From Gammaproteobacteria bacterium (lineage in GTDB: Bacteria; Pseudomonadota; Gammaproteobacteria; Pseudomonadales; Azotimanducaceae): a DNA stretch of 64,000 nucleotides. The notes under the pieces are model-generated. The model was not told where the DNA came from. It worked only from the letters and a program-made list of their open reading frames with translations, and did not search any database. Positions 17,093-27,137 of the stretch are shown piece by piece. Made by a program: the position numbers and the translations under genes. Position 1 is the first letter of the stretch. Every line of letters starts with the position of its first letter. The stretch covers positions 62,001 to 126,000 of the forward strand of contig JAUIAV010000004.1 of the NCBI GenBank assembly GCA_030425195.1. Direction: 5' to 3'.

Positions 17093-18912
17093 GACTTCAC
17101 CTCTGTCAGGCGCGGCAGTTTCTGCGCCGTGAAATAGTCGGAAACCTGGGCCTGGATCGTATCCGCGGATATGGACAGGCCGCCGAAATAGCGCACCGAG
17201 ACCAGACCGGCAGGATCCAGCTCACCCTCGGTCACCAGCAGGGTCTTCATCTGAGCATCCCGGTTCTGATCCACCACGAAGACGAAGTCGTGGTCCTCGA
17301 TGAACTCGTAGACCTCCTCTCCGAACGGAAAGCCCCTGACCCGCAGGGTGTCCAGGTGAATGCCCTCGTCGCCCAGCAGATCCAGCGCCTCCTGCATGGG
17401 CAGTGCCGAGGTGCCGTAGTACAGGATCCCGGCCCGCTGTCCGGAACTCTCGATTTCCGCTTTCGGTACCAGCGTGGCCGCCGTCTTCCACTTGGTCAGC
17501 AGACGCTGCATGTTCTGCTCGTAGATCTCCGGTGACTCCGTATAGGCCGCGTACTCGTCACGGGAGGTGCCGCGCGTGAAGAAAGCGCCTTTCTCGGGAT
17601 GGGTACCCGGGTAAGTCCGGTAGCCGATACCGTCGCCGTCCACGTCCAGATAGCGGCCGAAACGCTCGATTTTCTCGAGATCTTCCGCATGCAGCACCTT
17701 GCCGCGGTCGTAGGTCCGACCGTCGTCCCACTCCAGGGGTTCCGACAGGTTGTCGTTCATGCCGAGCTCGAGATCCGTCATCAGGATGATGGGCGTCTGC
17801 AGGCGGTCCGCCAGATCGAAAGCATCGGCGGTAAAATCGAAGCACTCCTTCGGGGTCGATGGAAACAGCAGCACGTGCTTGGTGTCCCCATGGGAGGCAT
17901 AGGCGGAGGAGATCAGGTCCCCCTGCTGCGTACGCGTGGGCATGCCGGTGGATGGGCCGGAACGCTGCACGTCGATCAGCACCGCGGGGATCTCCGCGAA
18001 GTACGCCAGCCCGAGAAACTCGGTCATGAGCGAGACTCCCGGGCCGCTGGTGGCCGTGAAGGATCGGGCGCCATTCCAGCCCGCGCCGATGACGATGCCG
18101 ATGGCCGAAAGCTCGTCTTCCGCCTGGACGATGGCGAATTTGCGCCGGCCGCACTCGGAATCCAGCCGCAGCCGGTTGGCATGCTGCTCGAAGGCTTCCG
18201 CCACGGACGTGGACGGAGTGATGGGATACCAGGCACAGACGGTGGCCCCGCCATAGATGGCGCCGAGCGCGGCGGCCGTGTTGCCGTCGATCATGATCCG
18301 CTCGCCGGGATCATCCATCCGCCGGACCCGGATGGGCAGCGGGCAGGGCAGATACTCCTGGGCGTAACCGCGGCCGATCTCCAGCGCCTGAATGTTCGGC
18401 GCGATCAGATCGTCCTTACCCCTGTACTGCTTGGCCACCATGCCCGTGATCACGTCGAACTCGATGTCGAGCAGGGCGGAAAGCGCCCCGAGATAGGTGA
18501 TGTTCTTGAACAGGCCCCGCTGCTTGATGTCCGTGAACACGGGCAGCAGCAGATCCGTCAGCGGGATGCCGATCTCCGTGATGTCGTCGCGGCGCAGATG
18601 GCCCGCCAGCGGCTTGGTGTTGTCATAAAGCAGAAACCCACCGGGCTTCAGACTGGCCACGTCCTCCTCGAAGGTCTCCGCGTTCATGGCCACCATGATG
18701 TCCACACCTTCCCGGCGCCCCAGGTAACCCTGCTCGCTGACGCGAACCTCGAACCAGGTGGGCAGCCCCTGAATGTTGGACGGGAAGATGTTCCGGGTGG
18801 CCACGGGGACCCCCATCCGGAACAGGGCTTTCGCGAACATGCCGTTGGCGGAAGCGGATCCGGACCCGTTCACGTTGGCAAACCGGATCACGAAGTCGTT
18901 GTACGTCGTCAT
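17089..18912 (-). CDS. 2-oxoacid:ferredoxin oxidoreductase, fused gamma-alpha subunit
   Basis: A 607-residue protein. Residues 5-190 are the gamma (CoA-binding side) domain, with FANVNGSGSASANGMFAKAL and GFLLYDNTKPL. About residues 205 to 590 are the alpha pyrimidine-binding domain, with GNTAAALGAIYGGATVCAWYPITPST, TATSGPGVSLMTEFLGLAYFAEIP and a C-terminal transketolase-like part. This fusion is the KorA arrangement. The start at 18912 overlaps the FAD-protein stop by 4 bases, so the three genes are likely translated together. It works with the beta subunit at 16037-17092. Confidence 0.9.
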   Translation of the reverse strand: MTTYNDFVIRFANVNGSGSASANGMFAKALFRMGVPVATRNIFPSNIQGLPTWFEVRVSEQGYLGRREGVDIMVAMNAETFEEDVASLKPGGFLLYDNTKPLAGHLRRDDITEIGIPLTDLLLPVFTDIKQRGLFKNITYLGALSALLDIEFDVITGMVAKQYRGKDDLIAPNIQALEIGRGYAQEYLPCPLPIRVRRMDDPGERIMIDGNTAAALGAIYGGATVCAWYPITPSTSVAEAFEQHANRLRLDSECGRRKFAIVQAEDELSAIGIVIGAGWNGARSFTATSGPGVSLMTEFLGLAYFAEIPAVLIDVQRSGPSTGMPTRTQQGDLISSAYASHGDTKHVLLFPSTPKECFDFTADAFDLADRLQTPIILMTDLELGMNDNLSEPLEWDDGRTYDRGKVLHAEDLEKIERFGRYLDVDGDGIGYRTYPGTHPEKGAFFTRGTSRDEYAAYTESPEIYEQNMQRLLTKWKTAATLVPKAEIESSGQRAGILYYGTSALPMQEALDLLGDEGIHLDTLRVRGFPFGEEVYEFIEDHDFVFVVDQNRDAQMKTLLVTEGELDPAGLVSVRYFGGLSISADTIQAQVSDYFTAQKLPRLTEVKS

Positions 18913-20744
18913 TCTGCGTAGGAACCCAGTTGGGGAATGTGGAATACGGACTTCTGCATGTCCCAGGCGTTGGTCGGACAGCGTTCGGCGCACAGCCCGC
19001 AGTGCACGCAGACGTCCTCGTCCTTCACCATCACACGGCCCGTGCCGAGTTCTTCGGACACGTACAGGTCCTGTTCCAGGTTGGCGGCAGGTGCGGTCAG
19101 CCTGATTCTGAGCGCCTCCTCCTCCGTATTCTCGGTAAAGGTGATGCAGTCCATGGGGCAGATGTCCACGCAGGCATCGCATTCGATGCACAGTTTCTCC
19201 GTGAACACGGTCTGCACGTCACAGTTCAGACAGCGCTGGGCTTCCTTGGCACCGAGCGCCTGGTCGAAGCCGAGCTCCACCTCAGTCTTGATGTTGGACA
19301 GCGCCTTTTTCAGCTCCACGTGCGGTACCAGGTAACGCTCGGCCGGGTCGTGCGCGCTGTCGTAGCTCCACTCGTGCACGCCCATCTTCTGGCTGATCAG
19401 GTTCACGCCTTCCGGCGGACGATCGGCTTTCAGATCTCTGCCCTGGCAGTAAAGGTGTATGGAGATGGCCGCCTTGTGCGCATGCGCCGAGGCCCAGATG
19501 ATGTTCTCCGGGCCGAGAGCCGAGTCACCGCCGAAGAAGATCTTCGGGTTGGAGGACTGCAGCGTGTCCTCGTCCAGCACCGGACAGTCCCACTTGTCGA
19601 ACTCGATGCCCAGATCCCGCTCGATCCAGGGACAGTGGTTTTCCTGACCGATGGCCATGAGGACGTGATCCGCTTCCATGAATACGTCCGGCTCGCCGCT
19701 CGGGACGTATTTCAGCCGGCCGTCCTCTTCCACGGGCTCCACACACTCGAACAGGATGCCTTTGAGCCTGCCGTTCTCGTGCACGAATTCCTTCGGCGGC
19801 CGGTTGTTGATGATGGGAATGCCTTCCGCCATGGCATCTTCTTTCTCCCAGTCCGATGCCTTCATCACTTCGAATGCGGATCGGACCACCACGGTCACGG
19901 ATTCCGCGCCCAGCCGCTTTGCCGTCCGGCAGCAGTCCATGGCCGTATTACCGCCGCCCATGACGATCACCTTGCCTTCGATCTTCGTGGTATGACCGAA
20001 AGCCACCGAGGAGAGCCAGTCGATGCCGATGGAAACGTGCGCGTCCGCCTCGGTTCTGCCCGGGAGCTCCAGGTCGCGTCCCCGCGGCGCCCCGGTGCCG
20101 ACGAACACCGCGTCGAAGTCTTCCGCTTCGAGGAACGACTTCATGCTGGTGATCTCGTGGTTGAAATGAGTGATCACGCCCATGTCCAGGATCCGATCCA
20201 CCTCCTCCTCGAGCACCTCGATGGGCAGCCGGAACGCAGGGATCTGCGAGCGCATCATGCCGCCGCCGCCCGGATCCTTCTCGAACAGATGCACCTCGTA
20301 GCCGTGCGGGAGCAGGTCACGGGCAACGGCCAGGGACGCCGGACCGCCACCGATGAGCGCCACTTTCTTTCCGTTTTTCCGGGTCGGTACTTTCGGCAGG
20401 TAAGCGTCGATCTCGCCCTTGTTGTCCGCCGCGACCCGTTTCAGACGGCAGATGGCCACCGGCTTCTCTTCCGTGCGGACACGCCGGCAGGCGGGCTCGC
20501 AGGGACGGTCGCAGGTACGGCCGAGAATGCCCGGGAACACGTTCGAGTCCCAGTTCAGCATGTAGGCTTCGGTGTAACGTTCCTGCGCGATCAGCCGGAT
20601 GTACTCCGGCACCGGCGTATGGGCCGGGCACGCCCACTGACAATCGACGACCTTGTGAAAGTAGTTGGGATCGAAAATGTTGGTGGCTTTCATATGCTTG
20701 TCTGCCGCGTCGCCAGCGCCTGCTGCAGGCACGGACACGCCCAC
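18909..20744 (-). CDS. FAD-dependent NAD(P) oxidoreductase with multiple 4Fe-4S clusters (GltD-like)
   Basis: A protein of up to 611 residues. The N-terminal cysteine set (CQWACPAHT, CDRPCEPACRR) matches the iron-sulfur domain of glutamate synthase small subunits. Next come the FAD motif GGGPASLAVARDLLPHGYEV and the NAD(P) motif GGGNTAMDCCRTAKRLGA. The C-terminus has two 4Fe-4S sets, CIECDACVDICPMDC and CVHCGLCAERCP. It probably shuttles electrons between NAD(P)H and the ferredoxin side of the coupled 2-oxoacid oxidoreductase. The start is uncertain: ATG at 20693 and GTG at 20744 lack ribosome sites, while a good AGGAGAG sits five bases before an in-frame CTG at 20765. Confidence 0.88.
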   Translation of the reverse strand: MGVSVPAAGAGDAADKHMKATNIFDPNYFHKVVDCQWACPAHTPVPEYIRLIAQERYTEAYMLNWDSNVFPGILGRTCDRPCEPACRRVRTEEKPVAICRLKRVAADNKGEIDAYLPKVPTRKNGKKVALIGGGPASLAVARDLLPHGYEVHLFEKDPGGGGMMRSQIPAFRLPIEVLEEEVDRILDMGVITHFNHEITSMKSFLEAEDFDAVFVGTGAPRGRDLELPGRTEADAHVSIGIDWLSSVAFGHTTKIEGKVIVMGGGNTAMDCCRTAKRLGAESVTVVVRSAFEVMKASDWEKEDAMAEGIPIINNRPPKEFVHENGRLKGILFECVEPVEEDGRLKYVPSGEPDVFMEADHVLMAIGQENHCPWIERDLGIEFDKWDCPVLDEDTLQSSNPKIFFGGDSALGPENIIWASAHAHKAAISIHLYCQGRDLKADRPPEGVNLISQKMGVHEWSYDSAHDPAERYLVPHVELKKALSNIKTEVELGFDQALGAKEAQRCLNCDVQTVFTEKLCIECDACVDICPMDCITFTENTEEEALRIRLTAPAANLEQDLYVSEELGTGRVMVKDEDVCVHCGLCAERCPTNAWDMQKSVFHIPQLGSYAE

Positions 20745-20880
20745 CGGATCGGCGCCAATCGGCAGATACTCTCCTCTGGCTTCCCTCTTCTACGGCCTCT
20801 GGTTTTCCCAGGCCTCTAACTGCTTGGGTCCCGGCTCCTTGCCGCCGACACAGCGTAACTACTGGACTTTAACCCGCTTT

Positions 20881-21927
20881 TCAGGGCCTGCCAACAGCAC
20901 CCGGGAGGGAGGTCGACAGCCTGGACAGCACATCCATGCCCAGGAGACCGTCCGCCCTGCGCGGCAGATCGTTGAAGCCGAGCACGTTCAGATCCTCGAG
21001 CACCAGCGCACCGAGTCTGAGTTCCCGGACCCGGTACACGGGCAGCGTGACGACCCCGCTGGCCGTATGCACGCGAATGCCTTCGTCGATCAGCACGGCG
21101 CCCAGCGACTTCAGACGCGACTCTGACAGTCCGGTCATGGTGGCCCCCGTGTCGATCAGGAAACGGAGCTCCGAGCGCCGTGCCTGACCCGAGACGGTGG
21201 CCGCCGTGTACATGGCACCCCCTTCCCGCTCCACGGGCAGCGCCGTTTCGGCCAGGCGGATCTCCCCTTCCAGCGCCTCGAGTTCTGCCGGAGTCACCCC
21301 CACCAGCCCGATCTCCCGCGTCAGACGGGCTGCTTCGTCCACTTCGCCGCTGCGCAGCAGCCAGCGGGCCAGCTTGAGCCGATAGCCGTCGTAGGCAGGA
21401 TCCTCCCGCACGAGGCCCTCGAAATACGCCACCAGCCCCACGAGATCGCCCGCATTGATGAGCTGCTGCTCCCGGGCATTGATGAGCAGATCCAGACGCC
21501 GGCGGGCCCGGTCCGCCGTCTCCGTCGAAGGCGGATAGCGCAGGATCTCGAACAGCGGCGTCAGCGCCGCCTCCACTTCGCCCGTCATCTGCCGGAGATC
21601 CGAAAGCAGGAACAGCGCCCGGCCATGGCGTTCCGTCGCTTCCACATGCGTCGCCTGAAAATAGCCGGTCAGCACCTCGAGTGCATCGTACGGGCGTCCT
21701 TGTGTCACCAGCGCTTCCGCCCGGGTGATGAGATCCTCTGCCGCATCCGATACGGGAGAGACGCGGGGAAGGTCCGTCGGGGACTGAATCCGGGCAGAGT
21801 CAGCGTCCGGCGTCCGGTCCAGGGAGTCCGGCAGTCCGGCCGACGGTCTGCCGCCGCCTGCCTGGCCGGCCAGATAAGCGACGATCAGGGAAGCCAGCCA
21901 GGCAGCAATGATGGCAGTTCGTTTCAC
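20881..21927 (-). CDS. Retropepsin-like aspartic protease with TPR-like middle region
   Basis: A 348-residue protein with an N-terminal membrane anchor or signal (about residues 5-22). A helical, TPR-like section covers about 65-230, and a C-terminal retropepsin fold about 240-340. The fold has the active-site triad FLIDTGAT and a hydrophobic partner strand before LLGMDVLS. Retropepsin-like bacterial proteases act as homodimers in the periplasm or at the membrane; the substrate is unknown. The GTG start at 21927 lacks a clear ribosome site. The gene is divergent from mfd, with only 45 bases between the starts. Confidence 0.8.
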   Translation of the reverse strand: MKRTAIIAAWLASLIVAYLAGQAGGGRPSAGLPDSLDRTPDADSARIQSPTDLPRVSPVSDAAEDLITRAEALVTQGRPYDALEVLTGYFQATHVEATERHGRALFLLSDLRQMTGEVEAALTPLFEILRYPPSTETADRARRRLDLLINAREQQLINAGDLVGLVAYFEGLVREDPAYDGYRLKLARWLLRSGEVDEAARLTREIGLVGVTPAELEALEGEIRLAETALPVEREGGAMYTAATVSGQARRSELRFLIDTGATMTGLSESRLKSLGAVLIDEGIRVHTASGVVTLPVYRVRELRLGALVLEDLNVLGFNDLPRRADGLLGMDVLSRLSTSLPGAVGRP

Positions 21928-21972
21928 TGACGGTAGAATACCAGCCCCTCTTCCACCACCAACCCTGCACCG

Positions 21973-24900
21973 ATGCCCGATCACACCAGAGGCTCGACGG
22001 CCCGCACGTATTCGCCGTTCGATCCGCCTGCCGCGCCCGGGGCCGGACAGCGGGTCAGCTGGCGTGAGCTGCACGGCAGCGCGGCGGCCATTGCGGTGGC
22101 CGCCGCGACCAGAGCAAGGCAGAACCTCACCCTGGTGGTAGCCGCAGACAGCGCCGGCGCCCGGCGCTGGGTGAACGAGCTCTCGTTCGTCGCCCCGGAT
22201 CTCGAAACCCTGCACTTCCCGGACTGGGAAACTCTCGCTTACGACGCCTTCTCACCCCACGAGGACATCACCTCCGAGCGGCTGCACACCCTGTACCGGC
22301 TGCCCCGCCAGACGGTTGGCGCCCGGCTTCTGGTGATCACGCAGCAGACGCTGCTTTCCCGGCTGCCGCCGCGGTCCTACGTGGAAGGATTCAGCATGGA
22401 GCTGCGGGTCGGCCAGCCTTTCGACATGCACCGGGAACGCAGGGTGCTGGAATCGGCCGGCTACCGAGCGGTTGAGACGGTCACCGGTCGTGGCGAATTC
22501 GCCGTTCGCGGCGCTCTCATGGACATCTTCCCGATGGGCACCGACGCGCCGCTGCGCATCGATCTGATGGACGACGAGATCGAAAGCCTGCGCACGTTCG
22601 ACCCGGACACACAGAGGACGCTCGAGAAGGTGTCTGCGTTCGAGCTGCTGCCCGCCAAGGAATTCCCGCTCGACGAAGCCGCCATCGCCCGCTTCCGGGA
22701 CAACTGGCACAACACCTTCAACGTGGACGTGCGCCGGTGCAGCGTCTACCAGGACGTGAGCCAGGGTATCGCCCCGAATGGCGTGGAGTACTACCTGCCG
22801 TTGTTCTTCGAATCGCTGGCAACGCTGTTCGACTATCTGCCGGAGAATGCGCTGCTGATCGCGGATGCGGATCTCCTCCCCGCCGCCGGCACCTATCTGG
22901 AGGAAGTGAAGGGCCGGTACGAAAGCCTCCGCCACGACGTGGAACGGCCCATTCTGCCTCCGGCCCGGCTGCTGCTCCGGGAGGAGGAGCTCGGCGCCGC
23001 GCTCAAACGGCATGCGCTCGTCGACCTGATCCGGGAGAGCCGGCACGGACTCACCTTCGCCAGCCGCCCCCTGCCCGACCTCACCGCCAGACCCCGGGCC
23101 AGGGACCCCGCCCAGGCACTGCGCCTGTTCGTCTCGAACACCGAGATGCCCGTGCTGTTCGTCGCCGATACGGCGGGCAGGCGGGAAGTTTTCTATGAGT
23201 ATCTGAGCCGGGCCGATCTGCGGCCGTCCGAGGTCGCGGACCTGGTGGCTTTCCGGCGCTCGGATACTGCCCTCGGACTCGCGATCGCCCCCCTCGAGCA
23301 GGGCCTGTGGCTCGACGATCTGGCCATCGTCACGGAAAACCAGGTCTTCGGGCACCAGGTGACGGAACGGAAAGCCCGGGCCGCCCGGGTGCTGGATCCG
23401 GAGCAGATCATCCGGAACCTGACCGAGCTGCACGTCGGCGAGCCGGTGGTCCACATCGAGCATGGCATCGGCCGCTATCTGGGCCTGGTGACCCTGGACA
23501 TCGACGCCAGCGCCAATGAATTTCTGGCCCTGGAATATGCGGACGAGGCGAGGCTCTATGTCCCGGTCACCTCGCTGGACCTCATCAGCCGCTACTCCGG
23601 TGCGGACTCGGAGCACGCCCCCCTGCACCGGCTGGGATCCGATCAGTGGGAGAAGGCCAAGCGCCGGGCCCAGGAGAAGGTCTACGACGTGGCCGCCGAG
23701 CTTCTGAACATCTATGCCCGCCGGGAGACCGCCGATCGCTTCGCGTTCACCGAACCGGCGGAGGACTATCAGCGCTTCGCCGATCAGTTCCCCTTCGAGG
23801 TGACGCCGGATCAGCAGACGGCCATCGACGAGGTGGTGGCGGACCTCTGCTCCACACGCTCGACGGACCGGCTGATCTGCGGCGACGTGGGTTTCGGCAA
23901 AACCGAGGTGGCCATGCGCGCCGCGTTTCTCGCGGTAGCCAGCGGCAAACAGGTGGCCGTTCTGGTGCCCACCACGCTGCTCGCCCAGCAGCACTTCGAG
24001 ACCTTCCGGGACCGGTTCGCGGACTGGCCCGTGCAGATCGAGGTGGTCTCGCGGATGCGCTCGGACGGCGAGGTGGAAGCCATCGGCGCCCGTCTCGCCG
24101 CCGGAAAGGCGGACATCGTCATCGGAACCCACAAGCTGCTGAATCCGGCCATCCGCTTCAAGGATCTCGGCCTGGTGGTGATCGACGAGGAGCACCGGTT
24201 CGGCGTCCGCCAGAAGGAACGTCTGCGTTCTCTGAGAGCGGAAGTCGACGTGCTCACGCTCACCGCGACGCCCATCCCGCGCACGCTCAACATGGCGATG
24301 AACGGCATCCGGGATCTCTCCATCATCGCCACCCCGCCGGCCAAGCGGCTCACCATCAACACCTTCGTCCAGGAAAAGCGCTCCCACGTGATCAAGGAAG
24401 CCATCACCCGGGAGCTCATGCGCGGCGGCCAGGTTTTCTACCTGCACAATGAGGTCCGCACCATCGATCAGACCGCCGCGGAGCTCGCCGGAATGATCCC
24501 CGAGGCGCGGATCGGCGTCGGCCACGGGCAGATGCCCAAGCGCGAGCTCGAACGGGTGATGAACGATTTCTACCATCGGCAGCTGAATCTGCTCGTCTGC
24601 ACGACCATCATCGAAACGGGCATCGACATTCCCAATGCGAACACCATCATCATCGAGCGGGCCGACAAATTCGGACTCGCACAGCTGCATCAGCTCCGGG
24701 GCCGGGTGGGCCGTTCAAGCCGCCAGGCCTATGCCTATCTGCTGACACCGCACCCCAAGGCCATGACCCGGGATGCGCTCAAGCGCCTGGATGCCATACA
24801 GGCTGCCGGCGAGCTGGGGGTGGGCTTCACGCTCGCCACCCACGACATGGAGATCCGGGGCGCGGGTGAACTGCTCGGCGAGGACCAGTCCGGCCAGATC

Positions 24901-25467
24901 GAGTCCGTGGGCTTCTCGCTTTACATGGACATGCTCGATCGGGCGGTGAAAGCGATTCAGGACGGAAAAACGCCGAATCTGGATGCACCGCTGGTACCGG
25001 TCAGCCAGGAGGTGAATCTTCATACCTCCACCCTGATTCCGGAGGACTACCTGCCGGACATTCACGGGCGTCTGATCCTCTACAAACGGATCGCCAACGC
25101 CACCGATGCCGAACAGCTCGATGATCTTTACGCGGAATTCGTGGACCGGTTCGGCCTGCCGCCGGATCCTCTGAAGCGCCTGTTCAAGGTGACGGCGCTC
25201 AAGCTGCGCGCTCAGCCTCTCGGCATCATCCGGCTGGATCTCGGAGAGAACGGCGGCCGGGTGGAATTTTCCGGGGAGACCCCGGTGGATCCCATCAGCA
25301 TCATCCGACTGGTGCAGGCGGCGCCTTCCACCTATCGTCTGGAAGGCGCCACCACGCTGCGCGTCACCCGCAAGCTCGAAGATTTCGATCAGCGGATTGA
25401 GTACGCTTACACGCTCTTCGACCGCCTCGACAACAGCAAGGAATCCGAACGGGCCGCCATCGCATGA
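21973..25467 (+). CDS. mfd: Transcription-repair coupling factor
   Basis: A 1164-residue SF2 translocase, close to the 1148 of E. coli. It removes RNA polymerase stalled at lesions and recruits UvrA. UvrB-like N-terminal domains (DWETLAYDAFSPHEDI) are followed by the RNA-polymerase-interacting domain (VHIEHGIGRYLGLV). The translocase has Walker A GDVGFGKTEVA, DEEHRFG as motif II, TATPIPRTL as motif III and the RGRVGRSSRQAYAYLL motif. The C-terminal regulatory domain is present. The stop overlaps the csiV start by 4 bases. Confidence 0.97.
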   Translation: MPDHTRGSTARTYSPFDPPAAPGAGQRVSWRELHGSAAAIAVAAATRARQNLTLVVAADSAGARRWVNELSFVAPDLETLHFPDWETLAYDAFSPHEDITSERLHTLYRLPRQTVGARLLVITQQTLLSRLPPRSYVEGFSMELRVGQPFDMHRERRVLESAGYRAVETVTGRGEFAVRGALMDIFPMGTDAPLRIDLMDDEIESLRTFDPDTQRTLEKVSAFELLPAKEFPLDEAAIARFRDNWHNTFNVDVRRCSVYQDVSQGIAPNGVEYYLPLFFESLATLFDYLPENALLIADADLLPAAGTYLEEVKGRYESLRHDVERPILPPARLLLREEELGAALKRHALVDLIRESRHGLTFASRPLPDLTARPRARDPAQALRLFVSNTEMPVLFVADTAGRREVFYEYLSRADLRPSEVADLVAFRRSDTALGLAIAPLEQGLWLDDLAIVTENQVFGHQVTERKARAARVLDPEQIIRNLTELHVGEPVVHIEHGIGRYLGLVTLDIDASANEFLALEYADEARLYVPVTSLDLISRYSGADSEHAPLHRLGSDQWEKAKRRAQEKVYDVAAELLNIYARRETADRFAFTEPAEDYQRFADQFPFEVTPDQQTAIDEVVADLCSTRSTDRLICGDVGFGKTEVAMRAAFLAVASGKQVAVLVPTTLLAQQHFETFRDRFADWPVQIEVVSRMRSDGEVEAIGARLAAGKADIVIGTHKLLNPAIRFKDLGLVVIDEEHRFGVRQKERLRSLRAEVDVLTLTATPIPRTLNMAMNGIRDLSIIATPPAKRLTINTFVQEKRSHVIKEAITRELMRGGQVFYLHNEVRTIDQTAAELAGMIPEARIGVGHGQMPKRELERVMNDFYHRQLNLLVCTTIIETGIDIPNANTIIIERADKFGLAQLHQLRGRVGRSSRQAYAYLLTPHPKAMTRDALKRLDAIQAAGELGVGFTLATHDMEIRGAGELLGEDQSGQIESVGFSLYMDMLDRAVKAIQDGKTPNLDAPLVPVSQEVNLHTSTLIPEDYLPDIHGRLILYKRIANATDAEQLDDLYAEFVDRFGLPPDPLKRLFKVTALKLRAQPLGIIRLDLGENGGRVEFSGETPVDPISIIRLVQAAPSTYRLEGATTLRVTRKLEDFDQRIEYAYTLFDRLDNSKESERAAIA

Positions 25468-26435
25468 AGTGCCGAACGCTGTACCTGGCTCTCCTGGCCA
25501 TCCTCCTGCCATCGCTCTGTGTCCGTGCCGCCACGCCGGAACCGCCCGATCCGGCCGAGGTGGAAGCCTTCCTGCAGGACCGCTACTTCGAAGTGGAATT
25601 TTTCGTGTTCGAACGCCCCGCGGTGCTGGACTTCGCAACAGAGGAGATCCTCACTCTCGACCGCGCGCGGGCACTGCCGAAGGAGATGCGGACCCAGGTG
25701 CTCCCTGCCGACGCCCTCTGGACCACGCCCATCCAGCGTCTGACCCGGGCATGCCTCACCTTTCCCACCGTCCGCTATGAGCTTCTGCCCGCAGAGGGTC
25801 TCGATGAGCAGATGCCGGCGGCGCTCGATCCTCCGCCCGAACCGAGGCCGGTACCCGACATCCAACCGGTACTCGAACCCGATCCACATCTGGATTTTCT
25901 GGCGGCAATGGGTGCTTTCGAGACGTCGCTGAGAGACAGCGGGCAGCGCTGGCAACCACCCGATCGCTTTCAGCTGCGAAGGGAAGCGGCACGCATCGAG
26001 CGGCAGGGTCTGGGGCGTATTCTGTTTCACGGCCGCTGGCTGCAGGCAGTCCCGCCCAGGGCGCAGCCGGATCCGATCCTGGTGACCGGCGGTGAGGCCC
26101 TGCCGCCACCGCTGCCGCCGCATGAGCTGATCGGAACCGTGGGCGTCACCCTCGGCCGGTACCTGCATTTCCGGGCAGAGCTGTTCTTTCACGGTCCGGG
26201 ACTCGGTCTTCTGCCGGCCACCGCGACCATGCGGGCGGACGGCAGCGTCGATCTGCGTCAGCCCGAGCTGTCCCCGTCCGGCTACATGGCTCTGCTCGAA
26301 AGCCGTCGGATGCGCTCAGAGGAACTGCACTACCTGGATCATCCGAAGCTCGGGCTCGTGGTGCGCATCGATCCGGTCAGGATTCCGGATTCGCTAATCG
26401 AGGCCTACGTAGCTTTCAAAGAAAACGTCGAGTAG
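25464..26435 (+). CDS. csiV: CsiV-family periplasmic protein
   Basis: A 323-residue protein with a clear signal peptide cleaved near CVRAA. The start of the mature part, YFEVEFFVFER, and the end, ELHYLDHPKLGLVVRI, are the two conserved blocks of CsiV. In Vibrio, CsiV is a peptidoglycan-binding factor needed with LpoA for cell-wall synthesis during exposure to certain D-amino acids. The middle is Pro-rich and poorly conserved. The ATGA overlap with mfd indicates coupling. The 3' end overlaps the convergent phosphorylase gene by 42 bases. Confidence 0.88.
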   Translation: MKCRTLYLALLAILLPSLCVRAATPEPPDPAEVEAFLQDRYFEVEFFVFERPAVLDFATEEILTLDRARALPKEMRTQVLPADALWTTPIQRLTRACLTFPTVRYELLPAEGLDEQMPAALDPPPEPRPVPDIQPVLEPDPHLDFLAAMGAFETSLRDSGQRWQPPDRFQLRREAARIERQGLGRILFHGRWLQAVPPRAQPDPILVTGGEALPPPLPPHELIGTVGVTLGRYLHFRAELFFHGPGLGLLPATATMRADGSVDLRQPELSPSGYMALLESRRMRSEELHYLDHPKLGLVVRIDPVRIPDSLIEAYVAFKENVE

Positions 26436-27137
26436 TCCGGCGACCCGGACCATGGCGTTGATCGATGCCTGGCGGATCTCTTCGAGATCGATGACCCGTG
26501 TCGCCAGGCCGGCTGCAGGATTGACGACCATGGCCACACAGGCCAGCGGCAGTCCGAGCTCACGGGCCAGCACGGCTTCCGGCATCGCCGTCATGCCGAC
26601 CATGGCGCATCCATCCCGCGCCATCCGCTGGATTTCTGCGGCGGTTTCGAGCCGTGGCCCCTGAGTGACACCCATGACACCGCCGTCATGGAGATCCACA
26701 CCCGCTCCCTGCCCGGCTGCCAGCAGCCCGGCACGCAGCCGGGCATCGTAGGGCTCGCTGAAATCGATGTGCCGGACATCGTCTTCCGCGCTGAAGGTCA
26801 GGGCCCTGCCCCAGGTGTAGTCGATGATCTGGTCCGGAAGCAGGAGCGCTTCCGTGACGGCGAAATCGCTGATGCCGCCCACCGTGTTCAGAGCGATCAC
26901 CGCTTCGACGCCGGCGTCTGCCAGGAGCCTGAGGTTCGCCCGGTAATTCACGGCATGCGGTGCGTAGCGGTGCGGTCGGCCATGCCGGGCGAGCGCGAAG
27001 ATCTCGTGCGCACCCGCCCGCCCGCGCTCGAGCGGCGCGGCGGCTTCTCCGAAAACTGTCTCGCGTCCGCCCGTCGTCTGCCAGCCAAGATCCCGGTTCA
27101 GAGCGCCGGAACCCACGATCAACCCGATCCGTGCCAT
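26394..27137 (-). CDS. S-methyl-5'-thioinosine phosphorylase
   Basis: A 247-residue purine nucleoside phosphorylase of the MTAP family, shorter than human MTAP and resembling P. aeruginosa PA3004, which splits methylthioinosine into hypoxanthine and methylthioribose 1-phosphate. Visible signatures are IGLIVGSG at the start, ALNTVGGISD, GVTQGPRLET and CAMVGMTAMPEAVLARELGLP. The ATG shares its A with the TGA stop of the upstream hypoxanthine phosphoribosyltransferase gene. That gene would use the hypoxanthine produced, which supports inosine over adenosine specificity. Confidence 0.87.
   Translation of the reverse strand: MARIGLIVGSGALNRDLGWQTTGGRETVFGEAAAPLERGRAGAHEIFALARHGRPHRYAPHAVNYRANLRLLADAGVEAVIALNTVGGISDFAVTEALLLPDQIIDYTWGRALTFSAEDDVRHIDFSEPYDARLRAGLLAAGQGAGVDLHDGGVMGVTQGPRLETAAEIQRMARDGCAMVGMTAMPEAVLARELGLPLACVAMVVNPAAGLATRVIDLEEIRQASINAMVRVAGLLDVFFESYVGLD

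Noticed and set aside
18930-20819. 629-residue open frame on the plus strand opposite the FAD oxidoreductase
   Set aside because: Shadow frame typical of GC-rich DNA: it has no family motif, and the opposite strand encodes well conserved iron-sulfur and FAD sites.
22252-24690. 812-residue open frame opposite mfd, and similar long frames opposite pepN and topA
   Set aside because: Antisense frames created by codon bias; His/Val/Arg-rich with no recognisable domains, while the other strand is a known gene in each case.
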